Positions 53,820 through 63,014 of a stretch of DNA of 64,000 nt are shown one piece after another. Every line of letters begins with the position of its first letter. Position 1 is the stretch's first letter. Location of the stretch: positions 1-64,000 of the forward strand of contig NZ_JAGQCH010000016.1 of assembly GCF_024346055.1 (NCBI RefSeq). Direction: 5' to 3'. A model generated the notes under the pieces. The model was not told where the DNA came from. It saw nothing but the letters and a program-made list of their open reading frames with translations, and did not search any database. The position numbers and the translations under genes were made by a program. Origin of the DNA: Cyanobium sp. Cruz CV13-4-11. GTDB taxonomy: Bacteria; Cyanobacteriota; Cyanobacteriia; PCC-6307; Cyanobiaceae.

Positions 53820-54854
53820 TCAGCGCGGCAATCCGGCCAGGGGGTGTTCCCCCGGTTCGCCCGCCGCGATGCTGCCGAGTTCCCAGGCCTGATGGCCCGA
53901 GGAACGGCAGAGGTCGATGATGCCAGCAGAGGCCGCCGGTGGCACCACCAGGCAGAAACCGACTCCCAGGTTGAAGGTGTTCCACAGGTCGGCCTCCGGC
54001 ACCTGGCCCCGCTCCTGCAGCCAGCGGAACAGGGGCGGACGCTCCCAGCTGCCGGGGTCGACCACCGCATGAACCCCCGCCGGCAGGCAGCGGGGCAGGT
54101 TCTCCGGCAAGCCGCCGCCGGTGATGTGGGCCATGGCGTGGAGCGGCAGCCCCGATCGGCGCAGGCCCTTCACCAGCGAGGCATAAAGAAGTGTCGGGGT
54201 CAGCAGGGCGTCGATCAGCCCCTGGCCGGTGGCCGGCAGCGGCGTGTCGGCGTCGACGGCCTCGGCCTCCAGGATGCGCCGCACCAGGCTGAAGCCATTG
54301 CTGTGGACACCGCTGCTGGCCACGGCGACGATCCGGTCGCCCGCGGCCACCCTGGCGCCGTCGATCCGCTCGTCCTCCTCCACCACCGCCACGCAGAACC
54401 CGGCCAGGTCGTAGCGGCCGGCGCCGTAGAAGCCGGGCATCTCGGCGGTTTCGCCGCCCAGCAGGGCGCAGCCGCTCTGGCGGCACCCGTCGGCGATGCC
54501 CTCCACCACCTCGGCCATGGCCTCGGGGCCGAGCTTGCCGGTGGCGATGTAATCCAGGAAGAAGAGGGGCTCGGCGCCACTGGTGATCACGTCGTTGACG
54601 CACATGGCCACCAGGTCGATGCCCACCCCGTGGTGGCCGCCATGGGCCTGGGCGAGCTCGAGCTTGGTGCCCACCCCGTCGGTGCCGGCCACCAGCAGGG
54701 GGCGTTTCATTCCGTCCGGCAGGCGGCAGAGCCCGCCGAAGCCCCCCAGTCCCCCGATGACCTCCGGCCGCCGGGTGGTCTCGACACTGGTTCTGATGCG
54801 TTCCACGAAGGCGCGGCCAGCGGCGACGTCCACGCCGGCAGAGCGGTAGTCCAT
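53820..54854 (-). CDS. purM: Phosphoribosylformylglycinamidine cyclo-ligase
   Basis: A 344-residue AIR synthetase, the fifth step of purine synthesis. It begins [20 protein letters not shown] and contains [55 protein letters not shown] and [17 protein letters not shown]. The ATG at 54854 is used. It is divergent from rlpA, with about 420 bases between. Confidence 0.95.
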   Translation of the reverse strand: MDYRSAGVDVAAGRAFVERIRTSVETTRRPEVIGGLGGFGGLCRLPDGMKRPLLVAGTDGVGTKLELAQAHGGHHGVGIDLVAMCVNDVITSGAEPLFFLDYIATGKLGPEAMAEVVEGIADGCRQSGCALLGGETAEMPGFYGAGRYDLAGFCVAVVEEDERIDGARVAAGDRIVAVASSGVHSNGFSLVRRILEAEAVDADTPLPATGQGLIDALLTPTLLYASLVKGLRRSGLPLHAMAHITGGGLPENLPRCLPAGVHAVVDPGSWERPPLFRWLQERGQVPEADLWNTFNLGVGFCLVVPPAASAGIIDLCRSSGHQAWELGSIAAGEPGEHPLAGLPR

Positions 54855-55278
54855 GGGCCAAGGGTCAGCGCTGCACCGATCCTGCATCGGCATGGGGCCG
54901 CGGGGGGCGCCTGGAGGGCTCTGGGTGTGGACGATTGACCGATTGGCCCACATTTCCATCGTCTGGACTTATGCCATCGATCAAATTCACTGATGGTTCG
55001 CTAGCGCCGGTGGGCCAGTCAGGCCAGTGGACGCCTGGAAGGGTGGTAAAGATGAAGAAAACTGATCGGTCCTGTGGCCTGTCTGCAGTGCATTTGGGGC
55101 CTGCGCAGTTCGGATAGTTTTCCGGAGTCGTCATTTTTTCTTAGGAATTCGCCAGGCCATTTCGGCCGCGTTCGACTCAGTCACCACCGCTTCAGGTCTG
55201 GTTGTCGTCAACGCCCGAATGCAGTCATCAGGAACGTCGTTCCTCGATTTCTTGCTCAGCCAGTGTCTTCCGCTTGTC
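54855..55278. other. Intergenic region between divergent purM and rlpA
   Basis: About 424 bases with no convincing gene. Open frames on both strands are short and unlike known proteins. It presumably holds the promoters of purM and rlpA. AT-rich patches occur around 55050-55070 and 55110-55140. I see no clear operator or sRNA structure. Confidence 0.4.
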
Positions 55279-55773
55279 ATGCGAGTCACTCAACTCCTGG
55301 GCGCTGCCGCCCTCCTCTTCACCAGCAGCATCGCTCCGGCCCAGGCCGGCTCCCTTCCTGCCCAGCAGGCCCCTGGGAGTTCCGTTGCCATCCGCCCCGC
55401 TGACTTTCCCTCCACCTGGGATCGTTTCGTCGAAGAGATCCGCACCGTACCCACAGCGAGCAATCTGATCGCCTCCGCCGGTCGTGTCACCACCGGTCAG
55501 GCCAGCTGGTACGGACCCGGTTTCTTCGGCAACCGCACCGCCAGTGGAGAGGTGCTCCGCCCCGGCAGCCTCACCGCCGCCCACCGCACCCTGCCTTTCG
55601 GCACCAAGGTGCGCGTCACCAACCTCTGGAACGGACGTTCCGCCGTTGTGCGCATCAATGACCGTGGTCCGTTCCACGGCAGTCGCGTGATCGACCTGGC
55701 CCACGGAGCTGCCCAGGAACTGGGCCTCACCGCCAGCGGCGTTGCCCAGGTGAAGCTCGAAGTGCTCCCCTGA
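55279..55773 (+). CDS. rlpA: RlpA-like septal ring lytic transglycosylase
   Basis: A 164-residue exported protein. The signal peptide VTQLLGAAALLFTSSIAPAQA ends near residue 25, and the double-psi beta-barrel covers residues 75-160. Motifs are GQASWYGPGFFGNRTASGE, LTAAHRTLPFGTKVRVTNLWNG and VVRINDRGPFHGSRVIDLAHGAA, with the catalytic-type Asp in INDRGPF. RlpA cuts glycan strands lacking stem peptides. No SPOR domain is present. It is followed by a strong hairpin terminator. Confidence 0.88.
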   Translation: MRVTQLLGAAALLFTSSIAPAQAGSLPAQQAPGSSVAIRPADFPSTWDRFVEEIRTVPTASNLIASAGRVTTGQASWYGPGFFGNRTASGEVLRPGSLTAAHRTLPFGTKVRVTNLWNGRSAVVRINDRGPFHGSRVIDLAHGAAQELGLTASGVAQVKLEVLP

Positions 55774-55809
55774 CACGTCCAGGCGGCTCGGTCCGTCCTG
55801 TGTCTCTCC

Positions 55810-55846
55810 AGCCCATCCGCCAATCTGGCGGGTGGGCTTTCTTTCT
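55810..55846 (+). terminator. Rho-independent terminator after rlpA
   Basis: AGCCCATCCGCC pairs with GGCGGGTGGGCT over 12 bases with loop AATCT, followed by a T-rich TTCTTTCT. It ends the rlpA transcript. It overlaps the 5' edge of the next gene's open frame. Confidence 0.75.
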
Positions 55847-57415
55847 GTGCCGGTGCAACTGCTTCAGACCCTGGCCGAACTGAGTGACTGGCGCCGTGAA
55901 CAGGCCGGGCGGCCGCTCCACTTCGTCCCCACCATGGGCAGCCTGCATCGCGGCCACCGGCAGTTGCTGCGCCGGGCCTGCGCAGCCGTGCCTGCCGGCC
56001 GGCCCGTTGTGCTGCTCAGCGTGTTCGTCAACCCGCTCCAGTTCGGACCGGCTGAAGATTTCGACCGTTATCCCAGGGATCTGACCGCCGATGCTGCTCT
56101 GGGGGAGGCAGCCGGTGCCGAGGCCCTGTTTGCCCCATCGGTGCAGGAGTTGTTTCCCGGCGGTGAGGCCCAGCTCACCGCCGTGGTTCCCCCGGCCGCC
56201 CTGCGCCAGACCCTGTGCGGTCCCGGTCGGCCCGGCCATTTCGAGGGTGTGGCCACCGTGGTCTGCCGGCTGCTGGCCCTGGTGCGGCCCGATCGGCTTC
56301 TGCTCGGGGAGAAAGACTGGCAGCAGCTCACGATTCTTCGCCGCGTGGTGGCCGACCTGGCCGTGCCGGTGGCGGTGCAGGGCTGCGCCACCGTGCGGGA
56401 GGCCGATGGGCTCGCCTGCAGTTCCCGCCATCGTTACCTCAGCGCCAGCGATCGCGATCGGGCGGCGGCCCTGCCGGCGGCCCTGGGGGCGGCGCTGACG
56501 CTCTGGCGCGACGGCACCGCCAGCGCGGCGCTGCTCTCCGCTTCGGTCCGCCGCGACCTGGAGGCGGCGGGCCTGGCCGTGGAGTACGTGCAGCTCGTGC
56601 AGCCCTCTACCCTGAGCCCGATGACCGCCACCGCTGGTGGCCTGTCGCTGCTGGCCGCGGCCGCCTGTTGCGGCAGCACGCGATTGATTGACCATGTCTT
56701 CCTGATGAACCGCCCGCCGATCGTCGCCATCGATGGCCCCGCCGGGGCGGGCAAGAGCACCGTCACCCGGGCCTTCGCCCGCCGCCTCGGCCTCCTCTAT
56801 CTCGACACCGGCGCCATGTACCGGGCCCTCACCTGGTGGGTGCTGCACCGGGGTGTGGACCCGGCCGATGCCGCCGCCATCGCCCCCCTGCTCGACGACC
56901 TCGATCTGCAGCTGGAGAGCGACACCGGCGGGGAGCAGCGGGTGCGGGTGAATGGCCACGAGGTGAGCGAGGCGATCCGGGCCCCCGAGGTCACCGCTGC
57001 GGTGTCCGCCGTGGCGGCCCATGCCTGCGTGCGGGCGGCCCTCACCGGGCAGCAGCGGGCCATGGGGCAGCGGGGCGGTCTGGTGGCGGAAGGGCGCGAC
57101 ATCGGCACCGCCGTCTTCCCGGAGGCGGAGTGCAAGGTGTTCCTCACCGCCACGGTGGCGGAGCGTGCCCGCCGGCGGGCAGCGGATCTGGCCCAGCGCG
57201 GCTTCACCGTGCCGCCCCTGGCGGACCTGGAAGCCCAGATCGCCGAGCGGGATCACCTGGATTCCAGCCGGGTCGAGGCCCCCCTGCGGCAGGCGGCCGA
57301 TGCGGTGGAGCTGGTCACCGACGGCCTGGGCATCGACGCCGTGATCCAGCGACTGGTGGATCTGTTCCGCGAGCGGGTGCCGGAGGACGCCTGGCCTGGC
57401 CCTGGGTCCCCCTAG
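55847..57415 (+). CDS. panC-cmk: Pantoate-beta-alanine ligase fused to cytidylate kinase
   Basis: A 522-residue bifunctional enzyme. The PanC part (residues 1-285) has HFVPTMGSLHRGHRQLLRRA, VFVNPLQFGPAEDFDRYPRD, RPGHFEGVATVV and LLLGEKDWQQLTILRR. It makes pantothenate. The CMK part starts at about residue 287 with VAIDGPAGAGKSTVTRAFA, continues YLDTGAMYRALTWW, and phosphorylates CMP. This fusion is typical of cyanobacteria. GTG at 55847 (or 55853) is preferred since a GTG at 55832 lies inside the terminator hairpin. Confidence 0.93.
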   Translation: MPVQLLQTLAELSDWRREQAGRPLHFVPTMGSLHRGHRQLLRRACAAVPAGRPVVLLSVFVNPLQFGPAEDFDRYPRDLTADAALGEAAGAEALFAPSVQELFPGGEAQLTAVVPPAALRQTLCGPGRPGHFEGVATVVCRLLALVRPDRLLLGEKDWQQLTILRRVVADLAVPVAVQGCATVREADGLACSSRHRYLSASDRDRAAALPAALGAALTLWRDGTASAALLSASVRRDLEAAGLAVEYVQLVQPSTLSPMTATAGGLSLLAAAACCGSTRLIDHVFLMNRPPIVAIDGPAGAGKSTVTRAFARRLGLLYLDTGAMYRALTWWVLHRGVDPADAAAIAPLLDDLDLQLESDTGGEQRVRVNGHEVSEAIRAPEVTAAVSAVAAHACVRAALTGQQRAMGQRGGLVAEGRDIGTAVFPEAECKVFLTATVAERARRRAADLAQRGFTVPPLADLEAQIAERDHLDSSRVEAPLRQAADAVELVTDGLGIDAVIQRLVDLFRERVPEDAWPGPGSP

Positions 57416-57936
57416 CTCCCCGCCCGTTTGGCCGTCAGGGTCTCGAGCAGGCCCCCGCAGGCGTCCTCCAGCAGGTCGAGCACCCGATCGAAGCCCTCCT
57501 CACCGCCGTAGTAGGGATCGGGTACTTCTTCGATGCTGTGGCGGCTGCAGTACCGGGTGATGGGGGTGATCTGGGCGGAGGCCCCTGGCCCGGCCAGGCC
57601 CCGCACCGCCTTCAGGTTCTGCCGGTCCATGGTCAGCACGTGGTCGAACCGGCCCAGGTCGTCCGCTGTGATCTGGCGGGCCCGGCTGGGCAGGACGATC
57701 CCCCGCCGGGCGGCGGCGCTGCGCATGCGCGCGTCGGCGGGCCGGCCCACGTGCCAGTCGCCGGTGCCGGCGGAATCCACCCGGAAGGCGTGCTCCAGGC
57801 CCTGGAGGGCGATGAAATGCAGGAACACGCCTTCGGCGGCCGGGGAGCGGCAGATGTTGCCAAGGCAGACGAACAGGAGGCTGGTGGGCTGCGCCATGGC
57901 GAGGGGTGCCGCGGGGGGGTCTTCCGGGGTGGTCAT
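57412..57936 (-). CDS. Low-molecular-weight protein tyrosine phosphatase
   Basis: A 174-residue phosphatase with the P-loop LLFVCLGNICRSPAAEGVF (CX5R) near residue 25 and the general-acid loop VPDPYYGG. The start ATG at 57936 overlaps the cpcF stop as ATGA; another Met is 13 codons further in. It is thus coupled to the phycocyanin lyase genes, though LMW-PTPs usually act on polysaccharide-export kinases or arsenate. Confidence 0.85.
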   Translation of the reverse strand: MTTPEDPPAAPLAMAQPTSLLFVCLGNICRSPAAEGVFLHFIALQGLEHAFRVDSAGTGDWHVGRPADARMRSAAARRGIVLPSRARQITADDLGRFDHVLTMDRQNLKAVRGLAGPGASAQITPITRYCSRHSIEEVPDPYYGGEEGFDRVLDLLEDACGGLLETLTAKRAGS

Positions 57937-58595
57937 TGGTTGTTCAGTCGCTTGAGGGCCACCCCGGCCCGCAGCTGCACCACCAGCGTGTCCTCCCGTT
58001 CGGGATCCTGGAGCTGCTCCAGGCTCGCCTCGGCCCGATCCCTGTGGGGATGGGCCCGGGGCAGGGGCAAGGCCAGGCCCTCGAGGCCCACGGCCACGGC
58101 GTAGCGCACGACCCACTCGCCATCCCCGCGGCCGCCCTCGAGGGCCCCCAGGCAGCGCTCACGCACCTGCTGCCGTTCCGCCTCGGCCAGGGTCTCCAGC
58201 CGCAGGGTCCCCAGCCCCCTGGCGGCGGCCCGCCGCACGCTGGGGCCGACGTCCGTGGCCAGGGCGTCCTCAAGCACGTCCAGCCCGCGGGTGTCGCCGA
58301 TCCCCGCCAGGGCCCGCACGGCCCAGGCCCGGGCGCCGTAGTTGTGGGCATCGAGATTGGCCAGCAGGGGACCCACGGCCGCCGGACCCAGGGCGATCAA
58401 CCCATCCACGGCGGCCACGGCGGCTCCCGGATTGTTGAAGCCCAGCACCTGCACCAGCTGGGGCACGGTGGCCAGGCGGTCGTCGCAGGCGATCAGCCGG
58501 CGGGTGGCCACCACCAGCTCCTCAGCGCTGCCGGCCTGCTCGAAGGCCCGGATCCGATCGGCCGCGAGCCTGGAATCTCCGCTTGCGGCTGTCAT
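57933..58595 (-). CDS. cpcF: Phycocyanobilin lyase beta subunit CpcF
   Basis: A 220-residue HEAT-repeat protein with the CpcF-type motif HNYGARAWAVRALAGIGD around residues 83-100 and PSVRRAAARGLGTLRLE afterwards. CpcE and CpcF together attach phycocyanobilin to Cys84 of the phycocyanin alpha subunit. The ATG overlaps the cpcE stop by one base. Confidence 0.92.
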   Translation of the reverse strand: MTAASGDSRLAADRIRAFEQAGSAEELVVATRRLIACDDRLATVPQLVQVLGFNNPGAAVAAVDGLIALGPAAVGPLLANLDAHNYGARAWAVRALAGIGDTRGLDVLEDALATDVGPSVRRAAARGLGTLRLETLAEAERQQVRERCLGALEGGRGDGEWVVRYAVAVGLEGLALPLPRAHPHRDRAEASLEQLQDPEREDTLVVQLRAGVALKRLNNQ

Positions 58596-59404
58596 CAGAG
58601 CAGGGCGTCCATCGCCATCAGCACGGCCTCATCATCGCTGTCCGCCCCACGGCCGTTGCCGTGCTCCACCAGGCCCCGCAGGGCGATCAGCTTGAGGCTG
58701 TTCTCGGCCAAGGTGCGCTGGATCGGGACCAGGGCCGGACGCCACCCCACCGCCCCCAGATCCATCAGGGCGGCCCTACGCACCTGCAGCTGGGGGTGTT
58801 GCAGCAACTGGAGCAACTCGTCGGCCCAGGCCGTCTCCCCGGTGAGCTGCAGCAGGGCCCGGCAGGCGGCACTGCGCACCAGGGGGCGCCCATGGCCGGT
58901 GAAGGGCTTGATCACAGCCAGGATCTCCGGTTCGGCCACACCGATCGTCCCCAGGGCCTCCAGCATCGCTTCGCAGGGTTCCTGCAGCCGGGGGCTGTCG
59001 CTGCGGTGGGCACCGGCGACGTCGGGCCCGCTGGCCAGGCGGCGGGTCAGGAGCGGCACCGCTGCCGTGGCCCGCAGCTCACCGAGGGAACGGGCCGCGG
59101 CCTCCCGCAGGCCGTCGTCGTCGTCGTCGAGCACCACCAGCAACTCGCTCACCGCCCGCCCATCGGCGATCTTGCCCAGGGCCCGGGCGGCATTGCGGGC
59201 CACGGCGTTGTGTTCCACCCCGGCGCCCACGTCCCGTGGCTGGCGCTGGCGCAGGGCCGCCAGCAGCAGGGGCACGGCCTCCGGATGCCGGCTGCGCATG
59301 CGACCCAGCCACCAGGCCGCGTAGTACTGACGAGACTGGTCGTCCGTCTGGCGCAACTGCTCCAGGGCTTCGGCTTCACTGATCGGCTCACCGTCACCGG
59401 CCAT
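58595..59404 (-). CDS. cpcE: Phycocyanobilin lyase alpha subunit CpcE
   Basis: A 269-residue HEAT-repeat protein with the CpcE hallmark SRQYYAAWWLGRMRSRHPEAV near residue 25. Repeats follow: NAVARNAARALGKIADG, LREAAARSLGELRATAAV and VRSAACRALLQLTG. It forms the heterodimeric lyase with CpcF. It lies downstream of cpcA1 after its terminator, suggesting low-level read-through. Confidence 0.93.
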   Translation of the reverse strand: MAGDGEPISEAEALEQLRQTDDQSRQYYAAWWLGRMRSRHPEAVPLLLAALRQRQPRDVGAGVEHNAVARNAARALGKIADGRAVSELLVVLDDDDDGLREAAARSLGELRATAAVPLLTRRLASGPDVAGAHRSDSPRLQEPCEAMLEALGTIGVAEPEILAVIKPFTGHGRPLVRSAACRALLQLTGETAWADELLQLLQHPQLQVRRAALMDLGAVGWRPALVPIQRTLAENSLKLIALRGLVEHGNGRGADSDDEAVLMAMDALL

Positions 59405-59472
59405 GGGCGTGCAGAGGTGGGAAGAAGGAACCAGGGGAATGCTGCCACCCCCGCGGCCCGGGGGATTCAGCC

Positions 59473-59497
59473 AAAAAAAAGGTCCCGTAAGGGACCC
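59473..59497 (-). terminator. Terminator after cpcA copy 1
   Basis: On the minus strand, GGTCCC-TTAC-GGGACC forms a hairpin followed by eight T. It stands between cpcA and cpcE and should keep lyase transcript levels below those of phycocyanin. Confidence 0.8.
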
Positions 59498-59521
59498 AGA
59501 GGAATCGAAGAGCGAAGCGAC

Positions 59522-60010
59522 TCAAACGAGGGCGCTGATGGCGTAATCGATGTAGTTGTTGGCGATGACGCCGGCGTCGCCGGAGACACCGTGGTTGGCC
59601 TTGATGTAGGTCAGGGCTTCCACGTACCAAGAGGGGGAGAGTTCGAAGGTGCGGTTGATCTCGTCGAGACCAGCCACGAGGTACTCATCCATGGGGCCGG
59701 TGCCACCAGCCACGAGGCAGTAGGTGACCATGCGGAGGTAGTAGCCGATGTCACGGGCACACTTGGCCTTGCCGCGGGCGTCGGAGGCGTAGTTGCTCCC
59801 CTGCATCTGGGTGGTGTAGGGGAACTTGTTGTAGACGGCCTGGGCGGCGCCGTTCACCAGGGAGTCGGCGTTGGCGGTGAGGGCCTTGGCAGCTTCCAGG
59901 GCGTTCTTGGCGCGCTCGAAGCGACCGAAGGCGGCGTTGAGCTCGGTGTTGGACAGGAAGCGGCCCTGGGAATCAGCGGCTGCGACGGCCTCGGTGAGGG
60001 GAGTCTTCAT
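59522..60010 (-). CDS. cpcA: Phycocyanin alpha subunit, copy 1
   Basis: A 162-residue phycobiliprotein. It begins [20 protein letters not shown] and has the chromophore site [19 protein letters not shown] with Cys at about residue 84. It ends [15 protein letters not shown]. It binds one phycocyanobilin (attached by CpcE/F) and pairs with CpcB in the rods. The protein is identical to that encoded at 61962-62450. It follows cpcB by about 45 bases. Confidence 0.97.
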   Translation of the reverse strand: MKTPLTEAVAAADSQGRFLSNTELNAAFGRFERAKNALEAAKALTANADSLVNGAAQAVYNKFPYTTQMQGSNYASDARGKAKCARDIGYYLRMVTYCLVAGGTGPMDEYLVAGLDEINRTFELSPSWYVEALTYIKANHGVSGDAGVIANNYIDYAISALV

Positions 60011-60055
60011 GAGAAGGGGGTTGGATGGGAAGGTGAACCGAACGATGAAGCGCGA

Positions 60056-60574
60056 TCAGGCGACAGCAGCTGCTGCGCGATCGAAGTAGGTGCCGATTTC
60101 GGACATCAGGGAGGCGCAGTCGCCCTGGGTGATGCCGTTGCGATCGTTGGCGATGGCGATGGCGGCGTCCTTCATCTTGCGGATGCCTTCGGCCACGGAA
60201 GCGCCGGGGACGCCGAGGGCCAGGTAGGTCTCGCGGAGGCCGTTGAGGCAACGGTCTTCCAGGACGGAAGCGTCACCGGTGAAGATGGCGTAGGTGACGT
60301 AGCGGAGAACGATCTCCATGTCGCGCAGGCAGGCAGCCATGCGGCGATGGGTGTAAGCGTTGCCGCCGGGGGCGATCAGGGCGGGCTGTTGATCGAACAG
60401 CTCGCGGGCCGCGTTGGTGACGATCTTGGAAGCGTTGGAGGTGATGCGGTTCACGGAATCCATACGCTTGTTGCTCTCGGCAACCATCGACGCCAGGGCG
60501 TCGATCTGACCAGCGTTGAGGAATTCGCCGCGGGCATCAGCCTGAGCAACGACCTTGGTGAAGGCGTCGAACAT
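60056..60574 (-). CDS. cpcB: Phycocyanin beta subunit, copy 1
   Basis: A 172-residue phycobiliprotein beginning [19 protein letters not shown]. Chromophore cysteines are in [18 protein letters not shown] (Cys82) and [15 protein letters not shown] (Cys153). The pattern with [18 protein letters not shown] is typical of C-phycocyanin. The ribosome site CAGGAG lies before the ATG. It is identical to copy 2. Confidence 0.97.
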   Translation of the reverse strand: MFDAFTKVVAQADARGEFLNAGQIDALASMVAESNKRMDSVNRITSNASKIVTNAARELFDQQPALIAPGGNAYTHRRMAACLRDMEIVLRYVTYAIFTGDASVLEDRCLNGLRETYLALGVPGASVAEGIRKMKDAAIAIANDRNGITQGDCASLMSEIGTYFDRAAAAVA

Positions 60575-60915
60575 TGAGTTAGCTCCTGTTCTCGACGTCG
60601 AACGTCGGGCTTTGGGTGGGTAAGGGGGTGGGAACGCCAAGGACGTTCACCTGTGCTGGGCACGGGCCTATTGTCAGAAAGAATCGCCCCAGGATCCGTT
60701 TGGTTTACAAAGGGACATCCGTCATGGCTCGATTTCTCTGGCTGACTGCAGTCGTAGGGCCGTTGGGTACGCCATTGTCCCTCTCATCTGTGCCTTCCTG
60801 AACAGTCGACCCGTCGCTGTCCTGGCGCGCATGCATGCAGACGACCCATGAAAAACCCCCTTCGGCGTGATGCCGAGGGGGTGAAGTCGTGGAGGAGAAA
60901 CCAGCGACCTAACGG
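60575..60915 (-). promoter_or_regulatory. Promoter/leader region of cpcB copy 1
   Basis: 341 bases between cpcC's end and cpcB1. The first 54 bases are shared exactly with the copy-2 leader and contain the ribosome site; upstream the two copies have nothing in common. A possible -10 (GACAAT, on the minus strand) is near 60670-60676. The cpcC terminator occupies 60852-60883. Both features suggest cpcBA copy 1 has its own promoter. Confidence 0.45.
60852..60883 (-). terminator. Terminator after cpcC
   Basis: On the minus strand, CCCCCTCGGC-ATCAC-GCCGAAGGGGG forms a long stem followed by five T. It separates cpcC from cpcB1A1. Confidence 0.8.
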
Positions 60916-61767
60916 TCAGTTCACCGGGCTCACGCTGGCGACCCGGCCACCCTGACGGTGGATCATCTGCTGGGCCTCCAGCAGTTTGTCAAAGGGCACG
61001 AAGCGAACGGTGTTGCTGCGCTTGTGCAGGCGGTACTCGCTCAGTCCGGTGACTTCGATGCGATACACCTTGGCCTTCTGGCCGATTCCCTTGGCCATCT
61101 TGGTGATCGATTCATTGGCCACCCGGCTGGGCTGGTAAGCCGATCCCTTGGCGTTGGGGCTCACCACCGGAACGGCGCGGTCCTGGTGCAGGGCGTTGCC
61201 GAGTCGGAAGTTGGTGCCGGCGGTATCCCCTTTCACCGAAGCGGCCGCGCCCCGGGCCAGTTGCATCAGCCAGGAGAACTGCCGACCCTGCTGGCCGGCT
61301 GAGTAGTCCCAACCGGTCAGATAGGGGACAACTTCTTCCCCGAAGCGCTCCTGATATTCAGCACTATCGATGTAGGAATCGATCTCGGCTTCCACACCCT
61401 CTTCCTGCAGGATGGTGAAGTGATGCAGCATCTCCGCTTTGTTCTGGGGAGCGCGGCCCAGCAGATGCTTGAAGTTCAGCTCGATGAAATGATAGGGATT
61501 GCAATTCTCGAAGAACTTCGATCGGTACAGACCACTCTTGGCCACCGCACGCACGAACTCGCGCACACTCAGATAGCCGTTCCGGAACAGGGACTCGGCA
61601 CCCTCGAGGCGCTCGCTCTCCATGATGTATTGCCGACCGAGCACCTGCTGATAGACCGTGCGGATGATGGTGGTCTTGTCCTGATCGGACGCATTCGACC
61701 AGTTTTCCTTGTTGCGGTCGTTCGCGAAGCGTTCGATGCCCAGATAGGGCGCATTGACGAGGGTCAT
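60916..61767 (-). CDS. cpcC: Phycobilisome rod linker CpcC
   Basis: A 283-residue rod linker with the PBS linker domain at residues 1-180 (LGIERFANDRNKENWSNAS, EFVRAVAKSGLYRSKFFEN, FIELNFKHLLGRAPQNKAEM). A C-terminal CpcD-type domain covers about residues 225-283 (YRIEVTGLSEYRLHKRSNTVR, then MIHRQGGRVASVSPVN). It joins phycocyanin hexamers in rods. It lies between the two cpcBA units. Start at MTLVNAPYLG. Confidence 0.92.
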   Translation of the reverse strand: MTLVNAPYLGIERFANDRNKENWSNASDQDKTTIIRTVYQQVLGRQYIMESERLEGAESLFRNGYLSVREFVRAVAKSGLYRSKFFENCNPYHFIELNFKHLLGRAPQNKAEMLHHFTILQEEGVEAEIDSYIDSAEYQERFGEEVVPYLTGWDYSAGQQGRQFSWLMQLARGAAASVKGDTAGTNFRLGNALHQDRAVPVVSPNAKGSAYQPSRVANESITKMAKGIGQKAKVYRIEVTGLSEYRLHKRSNTVRFVPFDKLLEAQQMIHRQGGRVASVSPVN

Positions 61768-61911
61768 GGATGGCGGGCCAGAAAGGGGGAGGACTGCACG
61801 CGTACGGTGCACCGCTCTGAGCTTATGAGGAAGTCAGCACAGGATTTCGCCAAACGGTTCGAACGTTACAGCGCCCGATCCCAGGCGGTCCTCCGCGAGG
61901 CGAATCGGGCC

Positions 61912-61937
61912 AAAAAAAAGGGTCCCGGAAGGGACCC
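61912..61937 (-). terminator. Terminator after cpcA copy 2
   Basis: On the minus strand, GGGTCCC-TTCC-GGGACCC then eight T. It differs from the copy-1 terminator by one extra GC pair and one loop base. It separates cpcB2A2 from cpcC. Confidence 0.8.
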
Positions 61938-61961
61938 AGAGGAATCGAAGAGCGAAGCGAC

Positions 61962-62450
61962 TCAAACGAGGGCGCTGATGGCGTAATCGATGTAGTTGTT
62001 GGCGATGACGCCGGCGTCGCCGGAGACACCGTGGTTGGCCTTGATGTAGGTCAGGGCTTCCACGTACCAAGAGGGGGAGAGTTCGAAGGTGCGGTTGATC
62101 TCGTCGAGACCAGCCACGAGGTACTCATCCATGGGGCCGGTGCCACCAGCCACGAGGCAGTAGGTGACCATGCGGAGGTAGTAGCCGATGTCACGGGCAC
62201 ACTTGGCCTTGCCGCGGGCGTCGGAGGCGTAGTTGCTCCCCTGCATCTGGGTGGTGTAGGGGAACTTGTTGTAGACGGCCTGGGCGGCGCCGTTCACCAG
62301 GGAGTCGGCGTTGGCGGTGAGGGCCTTGGCAGCTTCCAGGGCGTTCTTGGCGCGCTCGAAGCGACCGAAGGCGGCGTTGAGCTCGGTGTTGGACAGGAAG
62401 CGGCCCTGGGAATCAGCGGCTGCGACGGCCTCGGTGAGGGGAGTCTTCAT
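61962..62450 (-). CDS. cpcA: Phycocyanin alpha subunit, copy 2
   Basis: A 162-residue protein identical to copy 1, including the chromophore site with Cys84. It is encoded within the direct repeat and is followed by a slightly stronger terminator. It must have arisen by duplication and been kept uniform by gene conversion or be very recent. Confidence 0.97.
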   Translation of the reverse strand: MKTPLTEAVAAADSQGRFLSNTELNAAFGRFERAKNALEAAKALTANADSLVNGAAQAVYNKFPYTTQMQGSNYASDARGKAKCARDIGYYLRMVTYCLVAGGTGPMDEYLVAGLDEINRTFELSPSWYVEALTYIKANHGVSGDAGVIANNYIDYAISALV

Positions 62451-62495
62451 GAGAAGGGGGTTGGATGGGAAGGTGAACCGAACGATGAAGCGCGA

Positions 62496-63014
62496 TCAGG
62501 CGACAGCAGCTGCTGCGCGATCGAAGTAGGTGCCGATTTCGGACATCAGGGAGGCGCAGTCGCCCTGGGTGATGCCGTTGCGATCGTTGGCGATGGCGAT
62601 GGCGGCGTCCTTCATCTTGCGGATGCCTTCGGCCACGGAAGCGCCGGGGACGCCGAGGGCCAGGTAGGTCTCGCGGAGGCCGTTGAGGCAACGGTCTTCC
62701 AGGACGGAAGCGTCACCGGTGAAGATGGCGTAGGTGACGTAGCGGAGAACGATCTCCATGTCGCGCAGGCAGGCAGCCATGCGGCGATGGGTGTAAGCGT
62801 TGCCGCCGGGGGCGATCAGGGCGGGCTGTTGATCGAACAGCTCGCGGGCCGCGTTGGTGACGATCTTGGAAGCGTTGGAGGTGATGCGGTTCACGGAATC
62901 CATACGCTTGTTGCTCTCGGCAACCATCGACGCCAGGGCGTCGATCTGACCAGCGTTGAGGAATTCGCCGCGGGCATCAGCCTGAGCAACGACCTTGGTG
63001 AAGGCGTCGAACAT
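62496..63014 (-). CDS. cpcB: Phycocyanin beta subunit, copy 2
   Basis: A 172-residue protein identical to copy 1, with both chromophore cysteines. The start at 63014 (MFDAFTKVV) matches copy 1, with an identical ribosome site. Its upstream region beyond 63068 is unlike that of copy 1, giving a distinct promoter. Confidence 0.97.
   Translation of the reverse strand: MFDAFTKVVAQADARGEFLNAGQIDALASMVAESNKRMDSVNRITSNASKIVTNAARELFDQQPALIAPGGNAYTHRRMAACLRDMEIVLRYVTYAIFTGDASVLEDRCLNGLRETYLALGVPGASVAEGIRKMKDAAIAIANDRNGITQGDCASLMSEIGTYFDRAAAAVA

Larger units (their letters stand above)
59489..60628. repeat. Direct repeat containing cpcBA, copy 1
   Basis: This 1,140-base block matches 61929-63068. The coordinates shift by exactly 2,440, the encoded proteins are identical and spot-checked lines, including the non-coding 5' leader, cpcB-cpcA spacer and 3' end, show no difference. 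It ends just inside the terminator on one side and about 54 bases upstream of the cpcB start on the other. Confidence 0.9.

Noticed and set aside
54865-55134. An 89-codon minus-strand frame between purM and rlpA
   Set aside because: Composition and sequence look non-coding; no family and it lies in the likely promoter region.
56707-57415. Separate cytidylate kinase gene starting at its own Met
   Set aside because: The frame is continuous with PanC without a stop or ribosome site, and the panC-cmk fusion is known in cyanobacteria.
58583-60577. A 664-codon open frame antisense to cpcE and cpcBA, repeated as a 328-codon frame at 62031-63017
   Set aside because: It is a shadow of the highly biased phycocyanin codons; its second copy exists only because the DNA is repeated. 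No family resemblance.
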